Shown: positions 8,543 to 17,150 of the stretch, one piece after another
Position numbering within the stretch: position 1 is the first letter of the stretch
Layout: every line of letters begins with the position of its first letter
From: Phycicoccus sp. Root101
GTDB lineage: Bacteria; Actinomycetota; Actinomycetes; Actinomycetales; Dermatophilaceae
Length of the DNA: 64,000 nucleotides
Assembly: GCF_001426245.1 (NCBI RefSeq)
Contig: NZ_LMCM01000008.1
Span: forward strand, 248,001-312,000
Direction: 5' to 3'
Notes under the pieces: generated by a model
What the model was told of the DNA's origin: nothing
What the model saw: only the letters and a program-made list of their open reading frames with translations
Database searches by the model: none
Made by a program: the position numbers and the translations under genes

Positions 8543-9301
8543 GTGGCTTCACACAGCTCTGGTCGCCATCGCGCGCCCGGTCGTTTCAATCCCGTCTCCG
8601 AGCTCGCTGACATCGCCGCCAAGGCCGCTCAGCCCGCCGTGAAGACATCCGCCGTGATCGCCGCCTCCGGTGGCCTCGTGGCGTCCTTCGCCCTCCCCGC
8701 CTCCGCAGCCCCGGCTGCCGAGCCCTCGACCCGGACGGCCGCCACCACCGCCGCCCCCGTGGCCGTGAAGGCTCCCGAGGCCGCTGCGCCCCAGGCCGCG
8801 GACGCGTTCGGCGTGATCGGCTTCAAGGCCACCGCCAAGCCGAAGCCGAAGCCGAAGCTGAAGCCCAAGGCCCGCCCCGTGGTCGTGCCGGCCGCCCAGA
8901 CGCGTGCCCCCGCCGCGGCGAGCCGCTCGACCGAGCGCTCCGCCGTCCCGGCCGCACCGTCCGGTCCCGCCGTCGGTGGCGTCCTCGGCATCGCCGCGCA
9001 GTACGCCGGCATCATGTACGTCTACGGCGGCACCACCCCCGCCGGCTTCGACTGCTCCGGCTACACCGCCTACGTCTTCCGCCAGCTCGGCATCAACCTG
9101 CCGCGCACGGCCGAGGCCCAGCGCCAGGCCACCACCCCCGTGTCCAACCCGCAGCCGGGCGACCTCGTGTTCTTCGGCTCGCCGGCCTACCACGTGGGCA
9201 TCTACGCCGGGAACGGCAAGATGTGGGACAGCCCCCGCACCGGCAAGGCCGTCGCCCTGCGCGACATCTGGTCCTCCAGCGTGACCTACGGTCGCCCCTG
9301 A
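8543..9301 (+). CDS. Secreted NlpC/P60 peptidoglycan endopeptidase
   Basis: A 252-aa precursor. GTG 8543 is chosen because GGAGG lies about 10 nt upstream and it falls just after the riboswitch; the longer open frame would read through the aptamer. A long signal-peptide region ends near ALPASAAPA (about residue 56). An Ala/Pro-rich linker with a KPKPKPKLKPK stretch (around residues 94-108) follows, then the NlpC/P60 domain with catalytic Cys171 (GFDCSGYT) and His217 (AYHVGIYAGNG). It should cut D-iGlu-diamino acid bonds in peptidoglycan stems. There is no LysM or SH3 domain, so the basic linker may hold it in the wall. Expression is expected to respond to c-di-AMP. Confidence 0.92.
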   Translation: MASHSSGRHRAPGRFNPVSELADIAAKAAQPAVKTSAVIAASGGLVASFALPASAAPAAEPSTRTAATTAAPVAVKAPEAAAPQAADAFGVIGFKATAKPKPKPKLKPKARPVVVPAAQTRAPAAASRSTERSAVPAAPSGPAVGGVLGIAAQYAGIMYVYGGTTPAGFDCSGYTAYVFRQLGINLPRTAEAQRQATTPVSNPQPGDLVFFGSPAYHVGIYAGNGKMWDSPRTGKAVALRDIWSSSVTYGRP

Positions 9302-9336
9302 GCCTGCGCGCTCACCGAGGCTGACCTCCGGCTCCA

Positions 9337-9371
9337 CGAAGGCCCCCACCGCACCGCGGTGGGGGCCTTCG
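9337..9371 (+). terminator. Strong intrinsic-type terminator hairpin
   Basis: Bases 9337-9352 pair perfectly with 9356-9371 (16 bp; outer part GAAGGCCCCCACCGC) around the 3-nt loop ACC. It sits 36 bp after the NlpC/P60 stop. A T-tract is absent, as is common in actinobacteria. Confidence 0.85.
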
Positions 9372-9459
9372 TCGTGCGCCCACCGGTATGCCGGGTGCCT
9401 GGTGTGGGGTGCCGCCCGCCCGTGTGACGCCGCGCAGGGCCTCGTGTGAGGATGGAGCG

Positions 9460-10137
9460 ATGAACGCAGTGGAGATCGACGTCTGGGCCGACGTGGTCTG
9501 CCCGTGGTGCTACCTCGGCAAGCGGCGCCTCGAGCTGGCCATCGCCGAGAGCGCCCACCCGGCAGAGGTCACGGTGACCTACCACGCCTTCGAGCTCGAC
9601 CCCAGCACGCCGAAGGGCACGGGTGACACCGTCCTGGCGTGGTTGGCCGGGCGGTACGGCACGGACCTCGACGGCGCCCGCGAGATGGCCGAGCGGCCGG
9701 CGACGATGGGCCGCCCCGACGGCATCGACATCGAGGTCGACAAGCAGCTGCGGTCCAACTCCTTCGATGCGCACCGACTCGTCGCTCTCGGGCTGGCCCA
9801 GGGTGGACCGGCGCTGCAGGGTGCGGTCCTGGAGCGGATGTTCAACGCGCACTTCACCGAGGGCAAGGCCATCGACGACGTCGAGACCCTGCAGCGGCTC
9901 GGTGCCGAGGCCGGGCTGGACGGGCGACGCGTGTCGGCGGTGCTGGCCGGCGACGAGTACACCGACGAGGTCCGTGGCGACGAGGAGGCGGCCCGCGAGC
10001 TCGGGATCACCGGCGTGCCGTTCTACATGGGCAACCACAAGGTGGGCCTGTCGGGGGTGCACACCGTGGAGATCCTCGGTCGGCTCATCGAGGCCGCTGC
10101 GGCCGATGACGACGAGCCGGCCACGGCCGACGCCTGA
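9460..10137 (+). CDS. DsbA-family (FrnE-like) thiol oxidoreductase
   Basis: A 225-aa thioredoxin-fold protein with the active site Cys14-Pro-Trp-Cys17 (DVVCPWCYLGKRRLE), the FrnE/2-hydroxychromene-isomerase-like branch of the DsbA family. A helical insertion and the cis-Pro region (ELGITGVPFYMG) complete the fold. It lacks a signal peptide, so a cytoplasmic role in polyketide or xenobiotic chemistry or thiol stress is more likely than periplasmic disulfide formation. ATG 9460 has GGATGGAG just upstream, and GAGGAT sits 6 nt before it, compatible with a leaderless promoter. It ends 5 bp from the convergent macrodomain gene. Confidence 0.9.
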   Translation: MNAVEIDVWADVVCPWCYLGKRRLELAIAESAHPAEVTVTYHAFELDPSTPKGTGDTVLAWLAGRYGTDLDGAREMAERPATMGRPDGIDIEVDKQLRSNSFDAHRLVALGLAQGGPALQGAVLERMFNAHFTEGKAIDDVETLQRLGAEAGLDGRRVSAVLAGDEYTDEVRGDEEAARELGITGVPFYMGNHKVGLSGVHTVEILGRLIEAAAADDDEPATADA

Positions 10138-10142
10138 GCCGG

Positions 10143-10673
10143 TCAGCCCAGCTGGGCCTCGAACGCGGCCAGCAGCCGGTCGCTGAACAGCACGAACCGG
10201 ACGAGGTCGATCTCCGGCGCTGCGCCGGACCGGGTGGCCAGGTCCGCGCGCACCGCTGTCACGGCGATGCGCGCCACCTCGTCGGCGTCCCAGCCGTAGA
10301 CGCCCGCGCTGACGGCAGGGAAGGCCACCGATCGCGCGCCGACCTTGCGGGCGACGGCGAGGCTGCGCGTGAAGCAGGAGGCCAGCAGGGTGGGGTCGGT
10401 CTGGCCGCGGTGCCGGTTCGGACCGACCGTGTGGATGACCCACCGCGCCGGCAGGTCGCCGGCGCCCGTGGCCACCGCGTCGCCGACCTCGAGGCCGTCG
10501 CGGTGGGTGGTGTTCCGGAGCCTGCGGCACTCCTCGAGCAACCGGGGTCCGGCTGCGGCGTGGATGGCACCGTCGACACCGCCACCCCCGAGCAGGGCCG
10601 AGTTGGCCGCGTTGACGATCGCGTCGACCTGCTCGCGGGTGATGTCGCCCCGGACTGCCTCGATGCGCGTCAT
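10143..10673 (-). CDS. Macrodomain protein (O-acetyl-ADP-ribose deacetylase type)
   Basis: A 176-aa single macrodomain. The N-terminus MTRIEAVRGDITREQVDAIV leads into NAANSALLGGGGVDGAIHAAAG, the ADP-ribose-binding loop with the Asn and Asp used by YmdB-type deacetylases. The second substrate loop is visible as SAGVYGWD. It is expected to hydrolyse O-acetyl-ADP-ribose or remove ADP-ribose from proteins. GGAGGT lies directly against the ATG. It is followed on the same strand, 14 bp beyond in the upstream direction, by the cation antiporter gene, so the two may share a transcript. Confidence 0.92.
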   Translation of the reverse strand: MTRIEAVRGDITREQVDAIVNAANSALLGGGGVDGAIHAAAGPRLLEECRRLRNTTHRDGLEVGDAVATGAGDLPARWVIHTVGPNRHRGQTDPTLLASCFTRSLAVARKVGARSVAFPAVSAGVYGWDADEVARIAVTAVRADLATRSGAAPEIDLVRFVLFSDRLLAAFEAQLG

Positions 10674-10687
10674 ACCTCCACGCGTCC

Positions 10688-11785
10688 TCAGGGGTTGACG
10701 GCGAGGAAGACGAACGCCGCGAGCAGGACGATGTGCACCCCGCCCTGCAGGCGCGTCGCGCGGCCGGGCACGACGGTGAGCACGCTGACCAGGACGGTCA
10801 GGCCGAGCAGGACCATCTGCACCGGGCCGAGCCCGAGCAGCAGCGGGCCGTCGAGCCAGATGGAGGCGATGGCGATCGCCGGGATGGTCAGGCCGATGCT
10901 GGCCATCGCCGAACCCAGCGCGAGGTTGAGGCTGATCTGGATCCGGTTGCGCTGGGCGGCCCGCACGGCGGCCAGCGTCTCGGGGAGCAGCACGAGCAGG
11001 GCGATGACGACACCGACGAACGACTGCGGGAAGCCTGCCGCGGCCACGGCCGACTCGATGGCCGGCGACTCGACCTTGGCGAGGCCGACGACCGCGACCA
11101 GGGAGGCGAGCAGGAGGCCGAGGGAGAGGTAGGTCTGCCTGGTGCTCGGGGGGTTGGCGTGCTCGTCGTTGAGGGGTTCGCCCTGCTTGCCGACGGGGAG
11201 GAAGAAGTCGCGGTGCCGCACGGTCTGGGTGGTGACGAACATGCCGTAGAGGACCAGCGAGATGACCGCGGCGAAGGCGAGCTGGCCGGGCGTGAACTCC
11301 GGTCCCGGCTCGCCCGTTGTGAACGTCGGGACGACCATGGTGAGGATGGCCAGTGTCGTCACGGTGGCCAGCGCGGCGCCGGTGCCCTCGGCGTTGAACG
11401 AGATGAGCTTGTACCGGCGCGCGCCGACGAACAGCGACAGCCCGACGATCCCGTTGCAGGTGATCATCACCGCCGCGAACACCGTGTCCCGGGCCAGCGT
11501 CGAGGTCTCCTTGCCGCCGGAGATCATCAGCGTGACGATCAGCGCCACCTCGATGATGGTGACGGCGACGGCGAGGACGAGGGAGCCGAAGGGTTCACCG
11601 ACGCGGTGGGCGACGACCTCGGCGTGGTGCACCGCGGCCAGCACCGCGGCGGCGAGCGCGGCGGCGATGACGATGACGGGCAGGGTGCCGAGATCGCGAC
11701 CCCAGGTGAGGGCCAGGGCAACGAGTGCCACGACGGGAGAGAGGGTGGTCCAGGTGAGCATGGGGTTGGTCGTTCGCGCGGCCAT
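10688..11785 (-). CDS. Calcium/proton (cation) antiporter, ChaA/CAX family
   Basis: A 365-aa protein with about 11 transmembrane segments in two homologous halves. Conserved acidic alpha-repeat residues are visible in each half: VTIIEVALIVTLMISG (early) and LPETLAAVRAAQRNRIQ followed by LNLALGSAMASIGLTIP (late), as in ChaA/Vcx-type exchangers. It should export Ca2+ (or Na+/K+) in exchange for protons. The start at 11785 (MAARTTNPML) follows ATGGAGC; the much longer frame upstream reads antisense to the DUF1028 and PLD-N genes and is not real. It is divergent from the DUF1028 gene. Confidence 0.92.
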   Translation of the reverse strand: MAARTTNPMLTWTTLSPVVALVALALTWGRDLGTLPVIVIAAALAAAVLAAVHHAEVVAHRVGEPFGSLVLAVAVTIIEVALIVTLMISGGKETSTLARDTVFAAVMITCNGIVGLSLFVGARRYKLISFNAEGTGAALATVTTLAILTMVVPTFTTGEPGPEFTPGQLAFAAVISLVLYGMFVTTQTVRHRDFFLPVGKQGEPLNDEHANPPSTRQTYLSLGLLLASLVAVVGLAKVESPAIESAVAAAGFPQSFVGVVIALLVLLPETLAAVRAAQRNRIQISLNLALGSAMASIGLTIPAIAIASIWLDGPLLLGLGPVQMVLLGLTVLVSVLTVVPGRATRLQGGVHIVLLAAFVFLAVNP

Positions 11786-11863
11786 GCTCCATTGTCCCAG
11801 AGATTTCGAACCCCCACCGCACCGTCCACGCCCGTCCGCCGCGCCGTCCTCTCCGGTAGCGCC

Positions 11864-11869
11864 TAGCGT
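11864..11869 (+). promoter_or_regulatory. -10 element of a probable leaderless promoter
   Basis: TAGCGT, 6 nt, then the ATG of the DUF1028 gene. No Shine-Dalgarno sequence lies between, so transcription probably starts on the start codon. Confidence 0.65.
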
Positions 11870-11875
11870 CGACCC

Positions 11876-12766
11876 ATGACGTTCTCCATCGCTGGTCAGG
11901 TCGGTGACGCGTTCGGGGTCGCCGTCGCGAGCAAGTTCCCGTTCGTCGGGGCGGTGGTTCCTGCCGCCCGGCTCGGGGTGGGAGCCGTCGCGACGCAGGC
12001 GATGGCGCGTGTCTCCTACCGCGACACCGCCCTCGAAGCACTGGCTGGTGGAGCCGATGCGCACGGTGCGGTTACCGCGTGCACGCAGCCCGATGACGGC
12101 CGGGAGCACCGGCAGCTGGGCGTCGTCGGCGTCGACTCGCAGGCGACGTTCACCGGCAGTGAGTGCATGGACTGGGCGGGCGGCGTCAGTGGGCGCGAGG
12201 CCACCGGCGGGTACGCCATCCAGGGAAACATCCTCACCGGTCGCGACGTCGTCGAGGCGATGGAACATGCCTGGCTCGCCTCGTCGGGCGGTTCGCTGAC
12301 CGACCGACTGCTCGCCGCCCTGCTCGCCGGGGATGCGGCCGGGGGCGACTCGCGTGGTCGTCAGGGAGCGGCGCTGTATGCGGTGGCACCGGGTGCGGGG
12401 TACGACGGATACGGGGTCCTCGCCGACGTCCGGGTCGACGACCACCCGCAGGCACCGCAGGAGCTGGCGCGGCTGCTGGTCGTCAACGACCTGCTCTTCG
12501 GCACGGCCGAAGAGGTCCTGCCGCTCACCGGCGCGTTGGCCGAGGAGGTCGGGAGCCGCCTGGCCGCGCTGGGGCACCCGGTCGTGGACACCGGGCGGGG
12601 CACGGGCGGGGACGGTGCCGTCGGCCGGGCGTTGGAGTCCTGGGCCTCGGAGGCGAACTACGAGATGAGGATGAGCCCCGACGGCATCGACACCAAGGTG
12701 CTCGCGGCGCTCCGTGCGGAGACGGCCGACCTGCGCCGGGAAGGTCAGGCCGGCCCTCCGGGCTGA
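11876..12766 (+). CDS. DUF1028 (Ntn-hydrolase-like) protein
   Basis: A 296-aa member of the DUF1028 family, recognised by the start TFSIAGQVGDAFGVAVASKFP and the internal GVVGVDSQATFTGSECMDWAGG and GYAIQGNILTGRDVVEAM. After Met removal Thr would be the N-terminal residue, as in Ntn hydrolases; the family fold is of that type but its reaction is unknown. The C-terminal 80 residues (LARLLVVNDLLFG...) match the small domain often described as putative peptidoglycan-binding. Its last 22 bp overlap the end of the convergent PLD-N-like gene. Confidence 0.88.
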   Translation: MTFSIAGQVGDAFGVAVASKFPFVGAVVPAARLGVGAVATQAMARVSYRDTALEALAGGADAHGAVTACTQPDDGREHRQLGVVGVDSQATFTGSECMDWAGGVSGREATGGYAIQGNILTGRDVVEAMEHAWLASSGGSLTDRLLAALLAGDAAGGDSRGRQGAALYAVAPGAGYDGYGVLADVRVDDHPQAPQELARLLVVNDLLFGTAEEVLPLTGALAEEVGSRLAALGHPVVDTGRGTGGDGAVGRALESWASEANYEMRMSPDGIDTKVLAALRAETADLRREGQAGPPG

Positions 12767-13272
12767 CCGTCCTGGGGAACCGTGCCGTTCTGGCCGGCGC
12801 GGCCGGGGTCGAGGGGGTCGACCTGGCCGGGCTGCGCGTACGGGTTCGGCTCCGTCGGCTTGAGGCGGCGGCGCTCGTGGGCCTCCCGGATCTCCTGGCG
12901 CTCGCGCTCCTCCCGCTGCTCGCGGGCCAGTCGCTGCAGCCTCGCCTCCTGGCGCTGCGCCTCGGCGCGCTCGCGCACCTGCTTGAGGAACGCCTCGTCG
13001 GCCTCGGGGTCGGTCGCCACGAACCGCCCGGGGCGGTCGTACTCGGAGTACCCCGTGTTGCCCTTGTAGGGCATCCCGCGGGGCGCTGACTGGGGCTTGC
13101 CCGCCACGAGCCAGGCGACCGCACCGACGACCGACGTGATCAGCACGATCATGATCCAGCTCGCCTTGCCGAGGTTCCGCATCCGGTGCTCGTCGGTCAT
13201 GATCACGTCGAGCAGGCAGTAGATCCACAGGGCTGTGCCCAGGACCCCCAAGCCGAGCTCTGCGCGAATCAC
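12745..13272 (-). CDS. PLDc_N-domain membrane protein
   Basis: A 175-aa protein. The GTG at 13272 gives MIRAELGLGVLGTALWIYCL, placing the first transmembrane helix at the N-terminus as in PLDc_N proteins; a longer frame adds an unlikely leader. Two helices (about residues 5-22 and 38-58) flank the signature DVIMTDEHRMRNLGKASWIM. The cytoplasmic tail is a long charged coiled coil (residues about 85-150, VRERAEAQRQEARLQRLARE) and a Pro/Gly/Gln-rich end. The function is unknown; the domain occurs at the N-terminus of cardiolipin synthases but here no phospholipase D HKD motif exists. It overlaps the DUF1028 gene by 22 bp tail to tail. Confidence 0.82.
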   Translation of the reverse strand: MIRAELGLGVLGTALWIYCLLDVIMTDEHRMRNLGKASWIMIVLITSVVGAVAWLVAGKPQSAPRGMPYKGNTGYSEYDRPGRFVATDPEADEAFLKQVRERAEAQRQEARLQRLAREQREERERQEIREAHERRRLKPTEPNPYAQPGQVDPLDPGRAGQNGTVPQDGQPGGPA

Positions 13273-13373
13273 GCCGCGATGGTGCCACGCCCGCACCGGA
13301 TCCGTCCCGGAAATCCCCGGACCTCGCCCTTGCCGGATCACGCAACACCTACCCGCTCCGGGCAGGCGAGCGG

Positions 13374-15071
13374 TCAGCGACGCAGGACGCGGGCCTCCCA
13401 GGCGCGCAGGGGCGCAGTGACCGAGCTCGGCTCACCGACGTTGCCGAGCAGCAGCGTCGAACCGGCCCAGCCGTCGAGGTCGTCGAGCACGTCGAGGGCG
13501 AGCTCGTCGCCGGAGAAGTTGGCGACGACGAGCAGCTCGACGCCCTCGTGCGAGCGGGTGAACGCGTAGAGCGTCGGGTGGTCGGCGGCGAGCATCTGGA
13601 AGTCGCCGTGGCCGACAGCCGGCTCGGTGTGCCGCAGCTCGATCACCCGGCGGTAGTGGTGGAACACCGAGTCGTCGTCGGCGACCTCGGCCTCGGCGTT
13701 GATCTCCACGTAGTTGGGGTTGGCCCTGAACCACGGTGTGCCGGTGGTGAACCCGCCGTGGTCGGTGCTGTCCCACTGCATCGGGGAGCGCGCGTTGTCG
13801 CGGCTGCCGATCCTCAGGTTGTCCAGCACGCTGGCCGCGTCCGAACCCGACTCGACGGCCATCCGGTAGTAGTTCACCGACTCGATGTCGAGGAAGTCCT
13901 CCGACGACGCGAACGGCACGTTCGTCATACCGAGCTCTTCACCCTGGTAGACGTAGGGCGTCCCGCGGTGCAGGTGCAGGACCGTGCCGAGCAGCTTCGC
14001 GGATGCGACGCGGTGCTCGGGCGCGTCGGAGCCGAACCGAGACACCGCCCGCGGCTGGTCGTGGTTGTTCCAGTAGAGGGAGTTCCAGCCGGTCTCGGCG
14101 AGCCCCTCCTGCCAGCGGCCGAGCGACGTCTTGAGCTCGCGCAGGTCGAGGGTGCGGCGGTCCCACTTGTGGTCGCCGTGGTCGAGACCGACGTGCTCGA
14201 ACTGGAACACCATGTCGACCTCGTGCCGCTCCGGGTCGGTGTAGAGGACGGCGTCGTCCACCGTCACGCCGGGCATCTCGCCGACGGTGAGCAGCTTCTC
14301 CGCGCGCCCCTCGAAGACCGACGCGTGCATCTCCTGGAGGAACTCGTGGATGCGCGGCCCGTTCAGGAAGTGCGGCGTCCCGTCGCCGAGCCCGGGGCTG
14401 CCGGGGATCGGCTCGCCGTCGGGCAGGGACGTGACCTTGGAGATCATGTTGATGACGTCCATGCGGAACCCGTCGACGCCGCGGTCCAGCCACCAGCGCA
14501 TCATCGAGTAGACGGCTTCGCGGACCTCGGGGTTCTCCCAGTTGAGGTCGGGCTGCTTGCGGCTGAACAGGTGCAGGTAGTACTCCCCGCTGACCTCGTC
14601 GAGCTCCCAGGCCGGACCGCTGAAGAACGACTCCCAGTTGTTGGGGGCGGTCGGGGACCCGTCCGCGGACTCACCGGGGGAGCGCCACCAGTACCAGTCC
14701 CGCTTCGGGTTGTCGGTGCTCGAGCGCGACTCCACGAACCACGGGTGCTCGTCGGAGGTGTGGTTCACCACGAGGTCCATGACGATGCGTATGCCGCGCG
14801 CGTGCGCCTGCGCGATCAGCTCGTCCACGTCCGCGAGCGTCCCGAAGGTCGGGTCGATGTCCTGGTAGTCGGCGATGTCGTAGCCGTTGTCGTCCTGCGG
14901 GCTGGTGTAGATCGGCGACAGCCAGAGCACGTCGATGCCCAGGGTGTGCAGGTAGTCGAGGCGGTCGATGATGCCGCGGACGTCGCCGATGCCGTCGCCG
15001 TTGCTGTCCTGGAAGCTGCGGGGGTAGATCTGGTAGACGACGGCGTCACGGAACCACGGGGCTTCGGTCAT
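13374..15071 (-). CDS. GH13 alpha-glucosidase (oligo-1,6-glucosidase/trehalose-hydrolase type)
   Basis: A 565-aa intracellular GH13 enzyme of the subfamily with alpha-glucosidases and oligo-1,6-glucosidases. All four barrel signatures are present: DLVVNHTSDEHPWF, the nucleophile Asp205 (DGFRMDVINM), acid/base Glu265 (LTVGEMPG), and transition-state Asp338 (WNNHDQPRAVSRFG). MTEAPWFRDAVVYQIYPRSF is the standard N-terminus, so the start is 15071 rather than 20 codons upstream. CAGACT lies 7 nt before the ATG. The residue after the nucleophile is Val (MDVIN), which in this subfamily tends to mark alpha-1,6 rather than alpha-1,4 preference. No signal peptide is present. Confidence 0.93.
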   Translation of the reverse strand: MTEAPWFRDAVVYQIYPRSFQDSNGDGIGDVRGIIDRLDYLHTLGIDVLWLSPIYTSPQDDNGYDIADYQDIDPTFGTLADVDELIAQAHARGIRIVMDLVVNHTSDEHPWFVESRSSTDNPKRDWYWWRSPGESADGSPTAPNNWESFFSGPAWELDEVSGEYYLHLFSRKQPDLNWENPEVREAVYSMMRWWLDRGVDGFRMDVINMISKVTSLPDGEPIPGSPGLGDGTPHFLNGPRIHEFLQEMHASVFEGRAEKLLTVGEMPGVTVDDAVLYTDPERHEVDMVFQFEHVGLDHGDHKWDRRTLDLRELKTSLGRWQEGLAETGWNSLYWNNHDQPRAVSRFGSDAPEHRVASAKLLGTVLHLHRGTPYVYQGEELGMTNVPFASSEDFLDIESVNYYRMAVESGSDAASVLDNLRIGSRDNARSPMQWDSTDHGGFTTGTPWFRANPNYVEINAEAEVADDDSVFHHYRRVIELRHTEPAVGHGDFQMLAADHPTLYAFTRSHEGVELLVVANFSGDELALDVLDDLDGWAGSTLLLGNVGEPSSVTAPLRAWEARVLRR

Positions 15072-15193
15072 GGGCAGCAGTCTGGTCGCCGTTGCGTGGT
15101 GCGGCAAAGCCATTGCCCGGAGGTGTCGCATGCCGGATCATCAGGGACGAGCTACTCGTACCCACTGGGGGGCGGCGGGCTCGGATCGGACGG

Positions 15194-15409
15194 GTGTTCC
15201 TCGTGTTCTTCACAGTCGTGCTCGGTGGGATCTTCGCGATCGGAGCGGTCGCTGTCGTCGTCGGCCTCGTGGTGGCAGTGGTGGCGCGCTCGCGGGACCA
15301 CCGCACCAGGGACGAGCGTCGCGCGGACGAGCACGGCGATCTCGCGCCGGGTTCGGCCAGGGTCACGCCCGGCTACGGCGCCAACCAGATCGGTGGCATG
15401 GGGCACTGA
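15194..15409 (+). CDS. Small single-pass membrane protein, unknown
   Basis: A 71-aa frame starting at GTG 15194: MFLVFFTVVLGGIFAIGAVA and further hydrophobic residues form one long helix (residues 2-31), followed by a charged tail (RSRDHRTRDERRADEHGD) and a Gly-rich end. It sits between the divergent GH13 gene and the convergent carboxypeptidase, ending 10 bp from the latter's stop. No family is recognised and the ribosome site is weak, so its reality rests on the hydrophobic/charged pattern. Confidence 0.5.
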   Translation: MFLVFFTVVLGGIFAIGAVAVVVGLVVAVVARSRDHRTRDERRADEHGDLAPGSARVTPGYGANQIGGMGH

Positions 15410-15419
15410 CCCCAGGGGC

Positions 15420-16736
15420 TCAGTAGCAGCCGGTCACCGTGGCGGCGAGCATGTCCAGGCCCTGCTTGAGGGCCAGCGTCGAGCCCTTGCCGTTCACCAC
15501 GAACGCGAACGTCTTCACCTGGCCGTCGGCGCCGAGGGTCCAGCCCGACAGGGCCACGGCGTCGCTGAGCGTGCCCGTCTTGGCGTGCACCCGTCCGACC
15601 GCGCACCTCGACTCGGCCGTCGTGAACCGCCCCATCGACGAGCTGAGGGTCCCGCTCCGACCGGAGACGGGCAGTCCCGCGTCGGAGCGCAGCAGCGCGA
15701 ACCGGGTGGCGTTGCCGGGCTCGAAGGCGTTGGCCACGATCCGGGCCAGCTGCAGCCCGCTCAGCCGCCCGCTGCGCGACAGGCCGGAGCCGTCGTAGAG
15801 AGCGGTCGCGGACAGCCCCTCCTTGCCGAGCAGGGCCGCCTGGGCGTTCCGGGCCGCCGTCCACGTGTTGCCGTACCCCGTCGCGATGGCGACGAGCCGG
15901 TGCAGGGCCTCGGCGTCCTCGTTGTCCGAGTCGAGCAGCATCGGACCGACGATCTCCCCGACGGTCTGGCCGGCCGAGGTCGCGATGACGGGGGCGTCGA
16001 CGGCAGCCCGCCCGCGGCCGATCTTCGTGGCGGTCACGCCGTTGGCCTTGAGCTGGGCGGCGAACAGCTTCGCCGCGTCGCTGGTCGTGTCGGAGTTCTG
16101 CCGTCCGTCGACCACGAGGGCACGCAGCCAGGTCGTGTCGTCGGGGATGTAGGAGGACTTCCATCCCGTCGCGAGGGTGGGGGCGGGGAAGAGGTGGTCG
16201 TCGGCATACAGGCGGACCGTGGTCCGGCCGGCGGACCTGAGCGTCGCGGCGGTGGTCCTGGCCAGGGCCGCGAGCTGGCCGGAGCTGAACGCCGGGTCCC
16301 CGGAGCCGACGAGGATGACCTGGTCCGACCACGGTCCACGCTTGACGCTGGTGACGAACCGGTGCGAGGAGCCGAAGACGCGCAGTGCGTCGGTCGCGGT
16401 GACGAGCTTGGTGGTGGAGGCCGGCATCAGGGCCGTGGTGCCGTTCCTGCTCCACACGACACGACCGCTCGCGGCGTCGACGACGGCGCCCGTGAACGAC
16501 GACCCGAACCGTGCGGTCGTCGCCCGGACGTCCAGCTTCGCCTTCAACCGGTGCTCGGCGGGACGGAAGACGACCGTCGGCCGGGTCGGGTCGGGCGAGA
16601 TGGGCACCGCGTGGGCGGGGGAGAGCGCGAGGCCGGAGACGACGGCGCTCGCGAGCGCTCCGGAGGCAAGCAGCCGGGTCAGCCGCGTGCGGCGGGGCGG
16701 CGACGTGCGGGTGGAGCTCGTCAGGGATGGGGTCAT
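15420..16736 (-). CDS. dacB: D-Ala-D-Ala carboxypeptidase/endopeptidase, PBP4 (peptidase S13) family
   Basis: A 438-aa secreted penicillin-binding protein. The start at 16736 has GGAGGACGG about 7 nt upstream. A Sec signal peptide runs through LASGALASAVVSGLALSPAHA. The catalytic serine is Ser107 with Lys110 (PASTTKL); SDN in LDSDNEDAEAL and KTG in VHAKTGTLSD complete the triad. A large insert between the first two motifs is typical of the S13 family. It should trim terminal D-Ala from stem peptides or cut cross-links outside the membrane. It is convergent with the small membrane gene before it. Confidence 0.93.
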   Translation of the reverse strand: MTPSLTSSTRTSPPRRTRLTRLLASGALASAVVSGLALSPAHAVPISPDPTRPTVVFRPAEHRLKAKLDVRATTARFGSSFTGAVVDAASGRVVWSRNGTTALMPASTTKLVTATDALRVFGSSHRFVTSVKRGPWSDQVILVGSGDPAFSSGQLAALARTTAATLRSAGRTTVRLYADDHLFPAPTLATGWKSSYIPDDTTWLRALVVDGRQNSDTTSDAAKLFAAQLKANGVTATKIGRGRAAVDAPVIATSAGQTVGEIVGPMLLDSDNEDAEALHRLVAIATGYGNTWTAARNAQAALLGKEGLSATALYDGSGLSRSGRLSGLQLARIVANAFEPGNATRFALLRSDAGLPVSGRSGTLSSSMGRFTTAESRCAVGRVHAKTGTLSDAVALSGWTLGADGQVKTFAFVVNGKGSTLALKQGLDMLAATVTGCY

Positions 16737-16904
16737 GACCGTCCTCCGGGGGCGTGGCGCGGTCTCCGTGGGGGCGGAAGGGGCGCCTGTGACGTGGGAG
16801 GACGGTAGCGGCGGGGACGGTGGGACCGGGGCGATGTCGGCGAGGTCTGACCGGACGGACGATCCCCCTGAGCGCGCCACCCGTGCGGGCCGCACACTGG
16901 TGGG

Positions 16905-17126
16905 GTGAGATCCGCCTGGCAGTTCAGCGCCATCTGCTACGGCGTCTTCATGGTGGTCTGGTACGCCCAGCGCGTCCGTCGCTGGCGCCCACGAGGGTAT
17001 GCCGACGCGCCCCTGAGGTGGAAGGTCGCCAACTTCCACCTCATGTCCTACGGCGTCCTCGACGCGATCGTCATCGTCGGGTTCCTCGTCAGCCTCTTCA
17101 ACGCGACGTTCCTGGCCAACGTCTGA
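16905..17126 (+). CDS. Small two-helix membrane protein, unknown
   Basis: A 73-aa frame from GTG 16905. It has a helix at the N-terminus (AICYGVFMVVWYAQRV), a basic middle (RRWRPRGYADAPLRWK) and a second helix at the C-terminus (YGVLDAIVIVGFLVSLFNAT). CACACT lies exactly 6 nt before GTG, matching the leaderless start geometry of other genes here. No family recognised. It ends 24 bp from the convergent hydrolase gene. Confidence 0.55.
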   Translation: MRSAWQFSAICYGVFMVVWYAQRVRRWRPRGYADAPLRWKVANFHLMSYGVLDAIVIVGFLVSLFNATFLANV

Positions 17127-17150
17127 CCCGTCCTCCGTGGACGTGTCGCG

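Noticed and set aside
11786-13348. Upstream extension of the cation antiporter frame to 886 aa
   Set aside because: The extension is not membrane-like and runs antisense through the DUF1028 gene and over the PLD-N-like gene in another frame; the antiporter starts at 11785.
13548-16808. 1086-codon plus-strand open frame
   Set aside because: Antisense to the GH13 and PBP4-type genes, both of which have complete catalytic motifs.
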